NCBI GenBank assembly: GCA_963667515.2
Contig: CAXXXY010000007.1
Location: forward strand, 1-64,000
DNA length: 64,000 bases
Direction: 5' to 3'
From: VYDC01 sp963667515
GTDB taxonomy: Bacteria > Chloroflexota > Dehalococcoidia > UBA2979
The notes beneath the pieces are model-generated. The model saw only the letters and a program-made list of their open reading frames with translations, did not search any database and was not told where the DNA came from. The position numbers and the translations under genes are program-made. Position 1 is the stretch's first letter, and each line of letters begins with the position of its first letter. Shown here piece after piece: positions 47,724 to 56,671 of this stretch.

Positions 47724-48578
47724 GTGCGGGTCGGGGTCAACATCCTCAACTTCGGGCCGGGCGCGCGGCCGCAGGCGCTGCTGGGCTGGGCGCGCATCGC
47801 CGAGTCGCTGGGCTACCACTCGCTGTGGACCTCGGACCACGTCGCCGTCACGCCCGACGTGGCACGGGCGTTCCCCGAGCCCTTCTACGACCCGTACGCG
47901 CTGCTGGCGCTGCTGGCCGGGCAGACGGAGCGCGTGCAGCTGGGCACGACGGTGATCGTGCTGCCGTACCGCCACCCGGTGCTGATGGCGCGCCTCGGCG
48001 CGAACATCGATCGGCTCTCGGGCGGGCGCTTCATCTTCGGCGTCGGCGTGGGCAACTTCGAGCGCGAGTTCGCCGCCCTCGGCGTGCCGTTCGACCGGCG
48101 CGGCGCCGTCGGCGACGAGTACCTCGAGGTGATTCGCCGGCTGTGGACGGAGGAGAGCGTCAGCCTCGACGGGCGCTTCGTGCAGCTCGACGAGGTGGCG
48201 GGGATCGCGCCGCAGCAGCAGCCGCGCCCGCCGATCTGGGTGGGCGGCAGCTCCGACGGCGCGCTGCGCCGCGCGGTGCTCCAGGGCGACGCGTGGCACC
48301 CCGTATCGCTGACGATCCCGTGGCTGCGCGACACGGGCCTGCCGCGCCTCGCTCAGATGGCGAGCGAGCACGGGCGGCCCGTCCCGGCGCTCGCGCCGCG
48401 CATCCGCATGAACCTGACCGACGAGCCGATCCGCGGCGCCGACCGCCTCGCGGGGGCGGGCTCGCTCGCGCAGATCCGCGGCGACCTCGAGGCGCTGGTC
48501 GAGCTCGGCGCCGAGCACGTCGTGCTCGACTGGTACACCTTCCGCCCCGCCGACAGCGCCGCGCAGCGAAGGGGGTGA
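47724..48578 (+). CDS. LLM-class flavin-dependent oxidoreductase
   Basis: 284 residues from GTG 47724 with GAGGGGCGGG upstream. Luciferase-like TIM-barrel features: RVGVNILNFGP, ARIAESLGYHSLWTSDHVAV, VQLGTTVIVLPYRHPVLMARLGANIDRLSGGRFIFGVGVGN and PPIWVGGSSDGALRRAV. Uses FMN or F420 to oxidise a small molecule. The short length (about 285) is typical of F420-type members. It is followed after 3 bp by a SnoaL-like gene, so the pair probably forms one transcription unit. Confidence 0.88.
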   Translation: MRVGVNILNFGPGARPQALLGWARIAESLGYHSLWTSDHVAVTPDVARAFPEPFYDPYALLALLAGQTERVQLGTTVIVLPYRHPVLMARLGANIDRLSGGRFIFGVGVGNFEREFAALGVPFDRRGAVGDEYLEVIRRLWTEESVSLDGRFVQLDEVAGIAPQQQPRPPIWVGGSSDGALRRAVLQGDAWHPVSLTIPWLRDTGLPRLAQMASEHGRPVPALAPRIRMNLTDEPIRGADRLAGAGSLAQIRGDLEALVELGAEHVVLDWYTFRPADSAAQRRG

Positions 48579-48581
48579 CCC

Positions 48582-49013
48582 GTGTCCCAGGCGAACAAGG
48601 ATCTCGCGCGGCGCTCGTTCGAGATCGGGATGACGGGCGACCTGGCCCAGCTCGACCAGGTCTACGCGCAGGACGTCATCTATCACGGCCCCGACGGCGA
48701 GCTGCGCGGCCTGGACGCGGTGCGCGAGACGATCGCGGGCTACCGCAACGCGCTCTCCGACATGACGGTGACCATCCTCGACCAGGTCGCCGATGGCGAC
48801 AGCGTGGTGACGCGGCTCCAGCCCTCCGGCACCTTCACGGGCCCGATGGGCGACATCCAGCCGACGGGCGAGACCGTCACGCTCGACCTGACGTTGTCGC
48901 TGATGCACATCAAGGGCGGCCGCATCGCCGAGGAGTGGGAGGTCTTCGACCGCATGGAGATGATGCAGAAGCTGGGCGCGATGCCCGCCGAGGGCGCTCA
49001 GGCTCCCGCCTAG
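48582..49013 (+). CDS. SnoaL-like/ester cyclase family protein
   Basis: 143 residues, NTF2-like fold: NKDLARRSFEIGMTGDL, VYAQDVIYHGPDGELRGLDAVRETI, DQVADGDSVVTRL and HIKGGRIAEEWEVFDRMEMMQKLG. Related proteins are polyketide cyclases, isomerases or of unknown activity. GTG start 3 bp after the LLM gene. Its TAG stop lies within the CCTAGC target duplicated by the IS481 insertion, so the reading frame ends normally. Confidence 0.8.
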   Translation: MSQANKDLARRSFEIGMTGDLAQLDQVYAQDVIYHGPDGELRGLDAVRETIAGYRNALSDMTVTILDQVADGDSVVTRLQPSGTFTGPMGDIQPTGETVTLDLTLSLMHIKGGRIAEEWEVFDRMEMMQKLGAMPAEGAQAPA

Positions 49014-49014
49014 C

Positions 49015-50064
49015 TGTACTACCCAGGAAGGTTGTTCACAGGCGGGAGGCGGGGACGGCCCCGCCGACGCCGCCGTGCGGTCGGCGGTGATTGTAGCGGT
49101 AGAGCCAGCGTGGGAGCTGGCGCAGCCGCTCGGCGTTGGAGCGGTAGGGGCGGGCGTAGGCCCACTCGTTCTGCAGGATCTGGATGAAACGCTCGGCTTT
49201 GCCGTTCGTCTGCGGGCGGTAGGGCCGCGTGTGCGACAGCCGCACGTCTGCGGCAGCGGCGGCGCCGTGGAAGCTGCGGGCGACGGTGTAGGCCTTCGCG
49301 TTGTCGGTCAGGACCCGGCGCACGCGCACGCCACGCCGGCGGAAGGCCGCGAGCGCCTGCTCGAGGAAGGCGGCGCAGCTCGCGCCACGCTCGTCGGGCA
49401 GGACGGAGACGTAGGCGTAACGGCTGTGGTCGTCGACGGCGACGTGTAGGTACTCCAGCCCCAGCGAACGCCGCGAATGCGGCCCGGAGCGCGTCTCGGC
49501 GAAGCCAGGCGCCATTCGCTTGCCGCCGCCCTCGGGGACGCGCCCGAGCTTCTTCACGTCGAGATGCAGCAGGTCGCCGGGGGCGTCGTGCTCGTAGCGG
49601 ACCGGCTCCCGGGTGACGCGGTGCAGGCGGTCGAGCCGGTTGAGGCCGCGGCGCCGCAGCACGGCGTAGACCGTGGAGCGGGCGACCCCGAGCGCCCACT
49701 GGATGCGATGCGGCCCGAATCCCTGCGTGCGTCGCACGGCGCAGATGCGTCGCTCCAGCTCGGGCGGCGTGCGCCGGGGATGCGCGCGCGGGGCGGAGCT
49801 GCGGTCCTCGAGCCCTGCCGCTCCCTCCGCCCGGAAGCGCCCCAGCCACTTGGCAACGGTGTGGCGGGAGACGCGGAAGTGGCGAGCGACCTCAGCCTGG
49901 GGCCAGCCGGCGTCCACTTCCCGCACGAGCTCGAGTCGGGTCAGCGGCGTCAGCCGCGCGTTACGATGGGCCATGAGGGTGTCCTCTCCTCGCTACTGCC
50001 GTGCTGTCACACACAGCAGCGGGCGAGGCCCCTCATCCTGTCAACAACCTACGTGGGAACTACA
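49015..50064 (-). mobile_element. IS481-family element, complete copy B
   Basis: 1050 bp. Ends TGTACTACCCAGGAAGGTTG (left) and, inverted, TGTAGTTCCCACGTAGGTTG (right). CCTAGC at 49009-49014 and 50065-50070 is a perfect 6-bp target duplication of NCTAGN type. The whole element appears the same as copy C at 57447-58496. Confidence 0.95.
49036..49974 (-). CDS. IS481-family transposase
   Basis: 312 residues. N-terminal double helix-turn-helix (LTRLELVREVDAGWPQ, ARHFRVSRHTVAKWLGRFRA), then the rve/DDE core: DLLHLDVKKLGRVPEGG, VRRVLTDNAKAYTV and TNGKAERFIQILQNEWAYA, ending YNHRRPHGGVGG. Intact and presumably active. Typical single-gene IS481 organisation. Confidence 0.95.
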   Translation of the reverse strand: MAHRNARLTPLTRLELVREVDAGWPQAEVARHFRVSRHTVAKWLGRFRAEGAAGLEDRSSAPRAHPRRTPPELERRICAVRRTQGFGPHRIQWALGVARSTVYAVLRRRGLNRLDRLHRVTREPVRYEHDAPGDLLHLDVKKLGRVPEGGGKRMAPGFAETRSGPHSRRSLGLEYLHVAVDDHSRYAYVSVLPDERGASCAAFLEQALAAFRRRGVRVRRVLTDNAKAYTVARSFHGAAAAADVRLSHTRPYRPQTNGKAERFIQILQNEWAYARPYRSNAERLRQLPRWLYRYNHRRPHGGVGGAVPASRL

Positions 50065-50156
50065 CCTAGCCCCGCAGAGCCTGCCCGCACGTCGGCGGCC
50101 GCGGGCTCCCGCCCGGCGCTGCTGCCGCCGCGCGGTCCCGCCCCGCCGCCGGCGCG

Positions 50157-51914
50157 CTACGGCGCGGCGACGTGCACGTCGACGACGGCGGCCTGCCCCG
50201 CGTCGACGGCGGCGATGGCGCGCTCCAGCGCACCGCGCAGCTCGGAGGGCTCGTCGACGGTCTCGCCGTGGGCGCGGCTGGCGCGCGCCAGCGCCGCGTA
50301 GTCCGGCGGCGGGTCGATGCGGATGCCAGGCCAGTTCTCGTTCGCCTGCGCGTAGCTCTCCGGGAAGGCGCCGCGCAGCGCGTTGCGCGTCGCGTTGTGC
50401 ATGCGGTTGTTATAGATGAGCGTCAGGAACGGCGCGTCCTGCACGTCCGCCGCCCATAGCGCCGCCGTGGGGCAGCCGTAGACGAAGGTGCCGTCGCCGA
50501 CGAGCGTAACGACGCGGCGCTCGGGCTCGGCGAGCTTGACGCCGACCGCCGCGCCCAGCGCCCAGCCCAGCGAGGAGCCCGCGCTCTTGAAGAGCGAGCC
50601 CGGCTGCGTGCGCGGCAGCATGCGCGAGGTCCACGGCGAGTTGCCCACCGCCTCGTCGAGGACGGTCCAGCCCTCGTCGATGACCTCGGAGAGCACCATC
50701 GCCACGTAGTCCGCAGCGAGCGGCGCCTGCTGCGCCTTCGACTCCGCCGCCTCACGCCAGCCGCGTCGCCGCTCGGCGTTCGCCTGCTCGACGGCCTGCC
50801 GCCGAGCGGCGACGCGCGCGGCCTGCTCGGGCGAGCTCGCCTCGGCGAGCGCGTCGAGCAGCGCGCGCATCGCGAGCGTCGGGTCGGCCTCGATCGCGAT
50901 ATCGATGGGGAAGCCCGTGAGCGGCACGGTCGGCTTCAGCGGGTCCACGTCGATCTCGATCACCGTCGCGTCGGGGCGCGGGTGCACCTCCTGCGGGATG
51001 TACGGCACCAGCGTGTCGATGGCGAGGATCACGTCCGCCTCGGCCACCGCCTCCTTCGCCTGCGTGTCGGCGAAGAGCGGGTGCGTGGTGGGGATGCAGA
51101 GCCGGAAGCCGTTGGCGTAGACGGGCGCGCCCAGCGCCTCGGCCAGCTCCACGAGCGGCGCGACGGCGTCGGGGTCGCGGCCGGCCATCGCGGTGAGCAG
51201 CAGCGGGCGCTCGGCGGCGGCCAGCGCCTCGGCGGCGCGCGCGATGAGCTCCGGTCGCGGCGCCGGCGCCGGCACCGGCGCGTGGCGGGCGGGCGGGATC
51301 AGCGCCGGCTCGTCGGGGCGCTCCAGCAGCACCTCGCGCGGTAGCGAGAGGTAGGTGGGGCCGGCCGGCGCGCTCGCGGCGACCTGCAGGCCTCGCTGCA
51401 CGGCGTGCGCCATCATGCTCGCGCGATGCGCCTCGTAGTCCCACTTCGTGTAGTTGCGCACGATGCCGTGCTGGTCGAGCTGCTCCTGCTGCCAGTGGAT
51501 GGGCGAGGAGCGGCCGCCCGGCACGCCCTGGTCGATGGTGTACGGCGAGCGGCCCGCGCAGATCAGCATCGCCGCGCCGCCGCGCTGCGCGTTGTGCAGC
51601 GCGCCGCCCACCTGCTGCGTCCCCACGTCCACGTGCACCAGCACGGCCTGCGGCCGCCCCGTGACCGCGTAGTGCCCGTGCGCGGCCGCGCCGGCCACCG
51701 CCTCGTCCAGGCAGAGCACGACGCGCGGCACCGGCATGCCCAGCGCCTGCCGGCGCGCGATCGCCTCCTGCACGGGGAAAGTGTCCGTGCCCGAGTTGAT
51801 GTAGAGCACCTCGACGCCGCCCTCTACCAGCTGGGCGACAAAGAGCTCAGCGCCGTCGGCCTGGTCGCTGAGTGCGCCCGTCGCGGCCTGCGCCTCGTGC
51901 TCGCGGATCGTCAT
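50157..51914 (-). CDS. thiamine-diphosphate-requiring enzyme (acetolactate-synthase-like)
   Basis: 585 residues from ATG 51914 (MTIREHEAQAATGALSDQ); the frame extends to 52004. The three-domain ThDP enzyme layout is visible: the PYR domain with the activating Glu in VLCLDEAVAGAAAHGHYAV, the central domain around residues 205-345, and the PP domain with the Mg/ThDP motif VVTLVGDGTFVYGCPTAAL ... LIYNN. Related enzymes are 2-keto acid decarboxylases or synthases. The reaction cannot be decided from sequence. It is convergent with the IS481 at 50064 and has no visible partner genes. Confidence 0.85.
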   Translation of the reverse strand: MTIREHEAQAATGALSDQADGAELFVAQLVEGGVEVLYINSGTDTFPVQEAIARRQALGMPVPRVVLCLDEAVAGAAAHGHYAVTGRPQAVLVHVDVGTQQVGGALHNAQRGGAAMLICAGRSPYTIDQGVPGGRSSPIHWQQEQLDQHGIVRNYTKWDYEAHRASMMAHAVQRGLQVAASAPAGPTYLSLPREVLLERPDEPALIPPARHAPVPAPAPRPELIARAAEALAAAERPLLLTAMAGRDPDAVAPLVELAEALGAPVYANGFRLCIPTTHPLFADTQAKEAVAEADVILAIDTLVPYIPQEVHPRPDATVIEIDVDPLKPTVPLTGFPIDIAIEADPTLAMRALLDALAEASSPEQAARVAARRQAVEQANAERRRGWREAAESKAQQAPLAADYVAMVLSEVIDEGWTVLDEAVGNSPWTSRMLPRTQPGSLFKSAGSSLGWALGAAVGVKLAEPERRVVTLVGDGTFVYGCPTAALWAADVQDAPFLTLIYNNRMHNATRNALRGAFPESYAQANENWPGIRIDPPPDYAALARASRAHGETVDEPSELRGALERAIAAVDAGQAAVVDVHVAAP

Positions 51915-52082
51915 GCTGCACCCCCCGGATTGCGCGCCTCGGTCGCCCCGCTCGGCGCCCGCCGCGGGCGTCACTCTACACCCGTGGTCGCTCACCATCG
52001 GCACCGCGAGCGCCGTCCGGCCCGCCTGCGGCCGCGCCGGGACGCCGGGCGCACCGTCGGCAGCAGCGGCAGCCCCTCGAGT

Positions 52083-52097
52083 CCAGCGAAACGCTGG
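52083..52097 (-). terminator. hairpin after dinB-like gene
   Basis: CCAGCGAAACGCTGG, a perfect 6-bp stem with a 3-nt loop, begins directly after the stop codon of the gene ending at 52098. There is no T-tract. It may be a weak terminator. Confidence 0.35.
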
Positions 52098-52622
52098 CTA
52101 CCGAGAAGCGTCGAAGACGCCGAAGAGGCCGCGGACGTAGTCGATCTGGCCGGCGTGGTGGGCGCTGTGGTTGATCAAGCTCACCAGCCGCACGCCGACG
52201 GTCGGCAGCGGCTGGAACTGCGGCTCGTTGAGCACGCGGTCCAGCGCCTCGGCGGTGAGCCCGTCGAGGTAGGCCGTGGTGCGCGCCCAGACGGCGTCGT
52301 CGTAGTCGAGCAGCAGCCGCGCCTCGGGCGCGCCGACGCCCGCCATCTGCTCCGGCGAGTGGCCGGTGCCGTAGTCGTCGCTCTCGGCGGCCATCCCGAA
52401 GCGCTCGTGCCAGCCCTCGTCCAGCCACGCCTGCCCGCCACCCGAGAGGCCCGCGATATGGTGGTCCTGCACGCGCGAGACGTGCCAGGCGAGCCAGCCG
52501 ATCGGGTTCGCGCCCACCGCCGGCTGGTGGGCCAGAAGCTCGGGCGTGGCGCCTTCCACCACGCGGCGGATGATGCCGCGCCCGCGCTCCAGGCCGTCTG
52601 TGATCAGCTCCCGCGCCTCCAT
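52098..52622 (-). CDS. DinB family protein
   Basis: 174 residues from ATG 52622 (MEARELITDGLERGRGIIRR), with GGGGAGGTGG as ribosome site. The DinB metal histidines are recognisable: GWLAWHVSRVQDHHIAGL near residue 45 and LINHSAHHAGQIDYVRGLFG near the C-terminus. This subgroup (DUF664-like) may be thiol-dependent transferases; function unproven. A tandem palindromic element sits 15-60 bp upstream of the start, so transcription is probably controlled by a repressor. Confidence 0.8.
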   Translation of the reverse strand: MEARELITDGLERGRGIIRRVVEGATPELLAHQPAVGANPIGWLAWHVSRVQDHHIAGLSGGGQAWLDEGWHERFGMAAESDDYGTGHSPEQMAGVGAPEARLLLDYDDAVWARTTAYLDGLTAEALDRVLNEPQFQPLPTVGVRLVSLINHSAHHAGQIDYVRGLFGVFDASR

Positions 52623-52636
52623 CAGCCACCTCCCCG

Positions 52637-52688
52637 GCAACGTTCCGTTGCATCCTAGCGGCTGCCGGCAACGTTCCGTTGCATCCTA
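52637..52688 (-). promoter_or_regulatory. tandem palindromic operator/promoter of dinB-like gene
   Basis: The palindrome GCAACGTTCCGTTGC (GCAACG-TTC-CGTTGC) occurs at 52637-52651 and 52668-52682, exactly 31 bp apart, about three helical turns. On the minus strand each copy is preceded by TAGGAT, a good -10. The 31-bp unit is repeated nearly perfectly. This looks like a duplicated promoter-operator bound by a dimeric regulator. Confidence 0.6.
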
Positions 52689-52781
52689 GGGGCTGCCGCG
52701 TCCACGCGACGCCGACAGGCGACACAGCGGCTCGTCCATCCGACAGCGACGCCTCGCGAGCGCGCGCTATGCCACCGTCCG

Positions 52782-53111
52782 TCACGCTGAAGCAGGACCT
52801 CCGCCCCCGCCAGAAGCAACGCCGAGGCGGGCGAGCGTTTCGTCCTCGGTGGCGGCGAGGCCAGAGACGCCGATCGCGCCCACGCAGGCGCCGCCCGCGC
52901 CGAGCAGCGGCACGCCGCCCTTCAGCGTCGTGAGGCGGGCGTCCGCGAGGTCGCTGACGCCGACGCCCATCTGCGCGAGGCCGGCGCCGAGCTCGGCGGT
53001 GTCGCTGCGCGTGCGCGCTGCGCTGTACGCCTTGGCGATCGCCACGCTCCCCGAGAGCGGGTTGCCGGGGCCCGAGCGCGCGAACGCCAGCAGCTCGCCC
53101 GCGTCATCCAC
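52782..53111 (-). CDS. GlcG/HbpS-like heme-binding family protein, apparently 5'-truncated
   Basis: About 109 residues: VVDDAGELLAFARSGPGNPL, VAIAKAYSAARTRSDTAELG, LKGGVPLLGAGGACVGAIGVSG and ATEDETLARLGV. This is the GlcG/HbpS (DUF336) core. Family members usually have 25-40 extra residues ahead of the VVD..G strand; here the only start is GTG 53111 at that strand, 30 bp from the divergent start of the hydrolase gene. The 5' end therefore seems lost. Confidence 0.6.
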   Translation of the reverse strand: MDDAGELLAFARSGPGNPLSGSVAIAKAYSAARTRSDTAELGAGLAQMGVGVSDLADARLTTLKGGVPLLGAGGACVGAIGVSGLAATEDETLARLGVASGGGGGPASA

Positions 53112-53141
53112 TACGAGGTCGACGCGCCGCCAGCGCCAAAG

Positions 53142-53900
53142 GTGGGAGGCGCCGTCGAGACGGTCGTACTGCTGCACGCGGCGGGCGCCGACGGCTCCGC
53201 GTGGGAGCGCCTGGGCTGGGTGGCGCCGCTGCGGGAGGCCGGGCTGCGCGTGATCCGCATCGACGCGCGCGGCTACGGCACGAGCGGCCGCGTCACGGAA
53301 GCGCGGCTGCTTGCCGGCTCGCCGTGCATCGACGACATCGCGCGCGTGCTCGACGCCGAGGGAGTCGAGGCGGCGCACCTGGCGGGCTACTCGATGGGCG
53401 CCTGCCACGCGATCCGCTTCGCGGAGGCGCAGCCGCGGCGCGTGCGCTCGCTGCTGCTGGGCGGCGTCGTCGTCGGCGCGCTCGCGATCCAGGGGCGGCA
53501 CCTCGCTCCCGACGCCGAGGCGGAGGCGCAGCGAGCGCTGGCGCTGGCGCAGCTCGACGGCGCGCTGGCGCGGCTCTCCGGCTACGCCGCGGAGGTGGTG
53601 CGCGCCGCGCGCGAGGTGGTGCGCAGCGAGCCCTTCGCGCGGCCCGACCTCTCGCGCACGCGGGTGCCCGCGCTGATCGCGGCGGGCGGCGACGACCCCG
53701 CCGCCGCGCAGTGGATACGCGAGGAGCTCGCGCGCCTGCTGCCGGGGGCGCGGGTGCTGGTGGTGGAGGGCGCCGACCACGTCGGCTGCCTCACGAGCGC
53801 GGCGCTGCGCGAGGCGGCGGTCGCCTTCCTGCGCGAGCAGCTCGACGCGCCGCCGGGCGAGGCCGCTCGCGGCGAGGCGAGAGGGGCACCTCCGCTATAG
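53142..53900 (+). CDS. alpha/beta hydrolase
   Basis: 252 residues from GTG 53142. VVLLHAAGADGSAWERLGWV is the oxyanion segment, IDARGYGTSGR follows, and LAGYSMGACHAIRFAEAQP carries the Ser nucleophile; the acid may be in ALIAAGGDDPAAAQW, and the His is in VVEGADHVGCLTSAAL. An in-frame stretch before the start encodes VIHYEVDAPPAPK, which resembles the normal first strand of such enzymes but has no start codon. The gene's original 5' end may have been lost together with that of the divergent GlcG gene. Confidence 0.82.
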   Translation: MGGAVETVVLLHAAGADGSAWERLGWVAPLREAGLRVIRIDARGYGTSGRVTEARLLAGSPCIDDIARVLDAEGVEAAHLAGYSMGACHAIRFAEAQPRRVRSLLLGGVVVGALAIQGRHLAPDAEAEAQRALALAQLDGALARLSGYAAEVVRAAREVVRSEPFARPDLSRTRVPALIAAGGDDPAAAQWIREELARLLPGARVLVVEGADHVGCLTSAALREAAVAFLREQLDAPPGEAARGEARGAPPL

Positions 53901-53901
53901 T
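53896..53901 (+). promoter_or_regulatory. tentative -10 element
   Basis: TATAGT overlaps the stop codon of the hydrolase gene, 57 bp before the ATG of the Gfo/Idh/MocA gene. No clear -35 is seen. Confidence 0.25.
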
Positions 53902-53958
53902 GCGAGCCGCGCGCCGGGGCATGACTCGTGGCCCCGGCCGCGCGGCGAGGGGGCCGAG

Positions 53959-55035
53959 ATGGCGGCGACAACCTACCGAATGGGCGTGATCGGCACCTCG
54001 TGGGCGGCGGCGGCGCCGCTCCCCGCCTTCGCCAGCTACGACGGCATCGAGCTGCACGCGATCACCAGCGGCCGCCGCGAGCGCGCCGAGGCCACCGCCG
54101 CGACGTACGGCGTCCCGCACGCCTTCGACGACTACCGCGAAATGCTGGCGATGCCCGAGATCGATATGGTCTACGTCGGCGGCCCCAACGAGCTGCACCG
54201 CCCGATGGTGCTCGCCGCCGCGGAGGCCGGGAAGCACATCCTCTGCGAGAAGCCGATCGGCCTCGACGCCGCGGAGGGGCGCGAGATGCTGGCCGCCGTG
54301 GAGGCGGCAGGCGTCGCGCACGTCGTGTGCATGACGATGCGGCCCTTCGTCACGCACGGCTACGTGCGGACGCTGATCGCGGACGGCGTGATCGGGGAGC
54401 CGCGGCACGTCAGCTACACGCAGTTCGCGGGCTGGCCGGGGCGCGGCTGGAGCTGGCAGCGCGACGCCGACCGCGGCGGCGGGATGCTGATGGCCGTGGG
54501 CAGCCACTACATCGACACCACGCGCGAGTTCGTGGGGGAGTGGGCGAGCGTCGCGTGTGAGCTGCGCACCTGGACCGACGAGGTGGCGGACGAGGCGGGC
54601 GCGATGCACCGCGTGACGGCCGACGAGGGCTTCTCGCTGCAGGGCGCCGCGCGCTCGGGCGCCGCGATCTCGATTCACTTCTCCGCCAACGTGCCGGGCG
54701 CGATCGGACGCCGCATCGAGCTCTACGGCAGCGAGGGCGGCGTGGCGATCGACGGCGACGAGCTGGGCGCGGGCGCCACCGTGACCGTCACGCGCCGGGG
54801 CGGAAAGCCGCAGGTGGTGGAGGTGCCGCCCGCCGACGACCCACCCGAGGTGGCGGCCTGCGAGGAGCGGCGCTTCGGGACGATGGCGCACGCGCTGATC
54901 CGCGCCATCGAGAGCGGTGAGCCGCAGTCGCCCAACCTCGTCGACGCGCTGCGGGTGCAGGAGATCGTGGACGGCGCCCGCCGCTCGGCGCGCGAGGGCG
55001 TGGTCGTGGCGCTGCCCGAGCCGGCGGCGGTCTGA
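53959..55035 (+). CDS. Gfo/Idh/MocA family oxidoreductase
   Basis: 358 residues. N-terminal Rossmann fold RMGVIGTSWAAAAPLPAFA, then the family's catalytic-lysine motif KHILCEKPIGLDAAEG near residue 100. C-terminal alpha/beta domain includes RGGGMLMAVGSHYIDTTREF. It reduces or oxidises a sugar or cyclitol using NAD(P). It precedes a GMC oxidoreductase and a CMD protein on the same strand, with gaps of about 70 bp, so the three may form a small oxidative operon. Confidence 0.88.
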   Translation: MAATTYRMGVIGTSWAAAAPLPAFASYDGIELHAITSGRRERAEATAATYGVPHAFDDYREMLAMPEIDMVYVGGPNELHRPMVLAAAEAGKHILCEKPIGLDAAEGREMLAAVEAAGVAHVVCMTMRPFVTHGYVRTLIADGVIGEPRHVSYTQFAGWPGRGWSWQRDADRGGGMLMAVGSHYIDTTREFVGEWASVACELRTWTDEVADEAGAMHRVTADEGFSLQGAARSGAAISIHFSANVPGAIGRRIELYGSEGGVAIDGDELGAGATVTVTRRGGKPQVVEVPPADDPPEVAACEERRFGTMAHALIRAIESGEPQSPNLVDALRVQEIVDGARRSAREGVVVALPEPAAV

Positions 55036-55107
55036 GCGCCGTGGCCTCGATGGCCGTCGCCCCGGTGGCTCGCGAGGCGCCGGGCGCCGCGCGCTGACGG
55101 CCGCCCC

Positions 55108-56604
55108 GTGATCCTCGACGCGCGCAGCCTCCCCGACGGCAGCGAGCACGACGCCGAGCTGTGCATCGTGGGCGGCGGGCCCGCGGGGCTCGTGATCGCC
55201 CGCGAGCTGGCGGGCACCGGCCCCTCAGGCGCGGGCCTGCGCATCCTGCTCGTGGAGTCGGGCGGGCGCGCGAGCGACGACGGCGCGCAGCGGCTCGCGA
55301 CGATCCGCGAGTCGGACAGCGATCTCGACCCCCACGGCGAGACGCGCTGGCGGCAGCTCGGCGGCACGGCGCACATCTGGCACCGCTCGGCCGACCGCTG
55401 GGCGCGCTACCTCCCGCTCACACCGCTCGACTTCGAGCAGCGCGAGTGGGTGCCGGACTCGGGCTGGCCGTTCGCCGCCGAGGAGCTGGCGCGCTACCTG
55501 CCGCGGGCGCTGGCGGCCTGCGGCGTGCCCGAGCCCTCCTACAGCGCCCGCGACTGGGAGAGCGCCGAGGCGCCGCGCCTGCCCCTCGACCCGTCGCGCT
55601 TCGAGACGGCGATCGAGCTGTTCGGGCCGCCCGAGCAGTTCACCGAGCGCTACCCCGCCGAGCTGGCCGCGGCGCCCGGCGTGACGCTGCTGACCAACGC
55701 GACGGCCGTGGCGCTGGAGGAGGACGAGGGCGGCCCGGCGGTGCGGCGGGCGCGCCTCGCCTGCCTGGGCGGGGCGCGGCACGCGGTGACGGCGCGGCGC
55801 TTCGTGCTGGCCGCCGGCGCGATCGAGAACGCGCGGCTGCTGCTGCTCTCGAACGCGCGGCAGGAGGCGGGCATCGGCAACGCGCGCGACCGCGTCGGGC
55901 GCTACCTCATGGAGCACGCGAAGGTGCACGCCGGCATCCTCACCGCCGCCGACCCCGCGCTGATGGATCGCGCCGGGCTCTACGACGTGCGCGAGGTGCG
56001 GGGCAGCCAGGTCGGCGCGAAGCTCGCGCTGTCGGCGGCGGCGCAGCGCGGGGAGCGGCTGCTGGCGAGCGCCACGCGGCTGATCCGCGGCGGCGGCATC
56101 CGCTGGTCGCGCGTGCCGGCCGGCGAGCCCGCCTTCGACGTGGAGGTGCAGACGGAGCTCGTGCCCGACGCCACCAACCGGCTGGCGCTCTCCGCGCGCG
56201 AGCGTGACGAGCTCGGGCTGCCGCTGGCCTCGCTGCGCTGGCGCTGGAGCGAGCGCGAGCTCGCAAGCGTGCGCCGCACCGAGGAGCTGCTCGCCGAGGA
56301 GCTGGCGCGCGCGGGCGTCGGCCACCTCGACGTGCCGCCCCCGGAGGCGCCGCCCGAGCTGACCTCGCCGAGCTCGCACCAGATGGGCACGACGCGCATG
56401 CACCGCGACCCGGCGCGCGGCGTGGTGGACGCGACGGGCCGCGTGCACGGCGTGCCGAACCTCTGGATCACCGGCGCGTCGGTGTTCCCCACGGGCGGCT
56501 ACGCGAACCCCACGCTGACCATCGTCGCCCTCGCGCTGCGGCTCGCCGAGGAGCTGCGGCGCGAGGCGCGGGATCGCGCGGGGGTGACGGTCGGCGACGC
56601 ATAG
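55108..56604 (+). CDS. GMC-family FAD-dependent oxidoreductase
   Basis: 498 residues from GTG 55108. FAD-binding ELCIVGGGPAGLVIARELAG at the N-terminus, ILLVESGG at the ribose strand and FVLAAGAIENARLLLLS. The C-terminal GMC domain has SPSSHQMGTTRMHRDPARGVVD with the active-site His and VFPTGGYANPTLTIVALALRLAEEL at the end. It oxidises alcohol or sugar hydroxyl groups. No signal peptide is present. Context with a Gfo/Idh/MocA enzyme suggests sugar oxidation. Confidence 0.88.
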   Translation: MILDARSLPDGSEHDAELCIVGGGPAGLVIARELAGTGPSGAGLRILLVESGGRASDDGAQRLATIRESDSDLDPHGETRWRQLGGTAHIWHRSADRWARYLPLTPLDFEQREWVPDSGWPFAAEELARYLPRALAACGVPEPSYSARDWESAEAPRLPLDPSRFETAIELFGPPEQFTERYPAELAAAPGVTLLTNATAVALEEDEGGPAVRRARLACLGGARHAVTARRFVLAAGAIENARLLLLSNARQEAGIGNARDRVGRYLMEHAKVHAGILTAADPALMDRAGLYDVREVRGSQVGAKLALSAAAQRGERLLASATRLIRGGGIRWSRVPAGEPAFDVEVQTELVPDATNRLALSARERDELGLPLASLRWRWSERELASVRRTEELLAEELARAGVGHLDVPPPEAPPELTSPSSHQMGTTRMHRDPARGVVDATGRVHGVPNLWITGASVFPTGGYANPTLTIVALALRLAEELRREARDRAGVTVGDA

Positions 56605-56671
56605 GCGAGAGTGCCGTCGAGACGACGCCATCTCGCAGCGACGGCGCGACGCGGATAGGGGGAGGCGAGCG

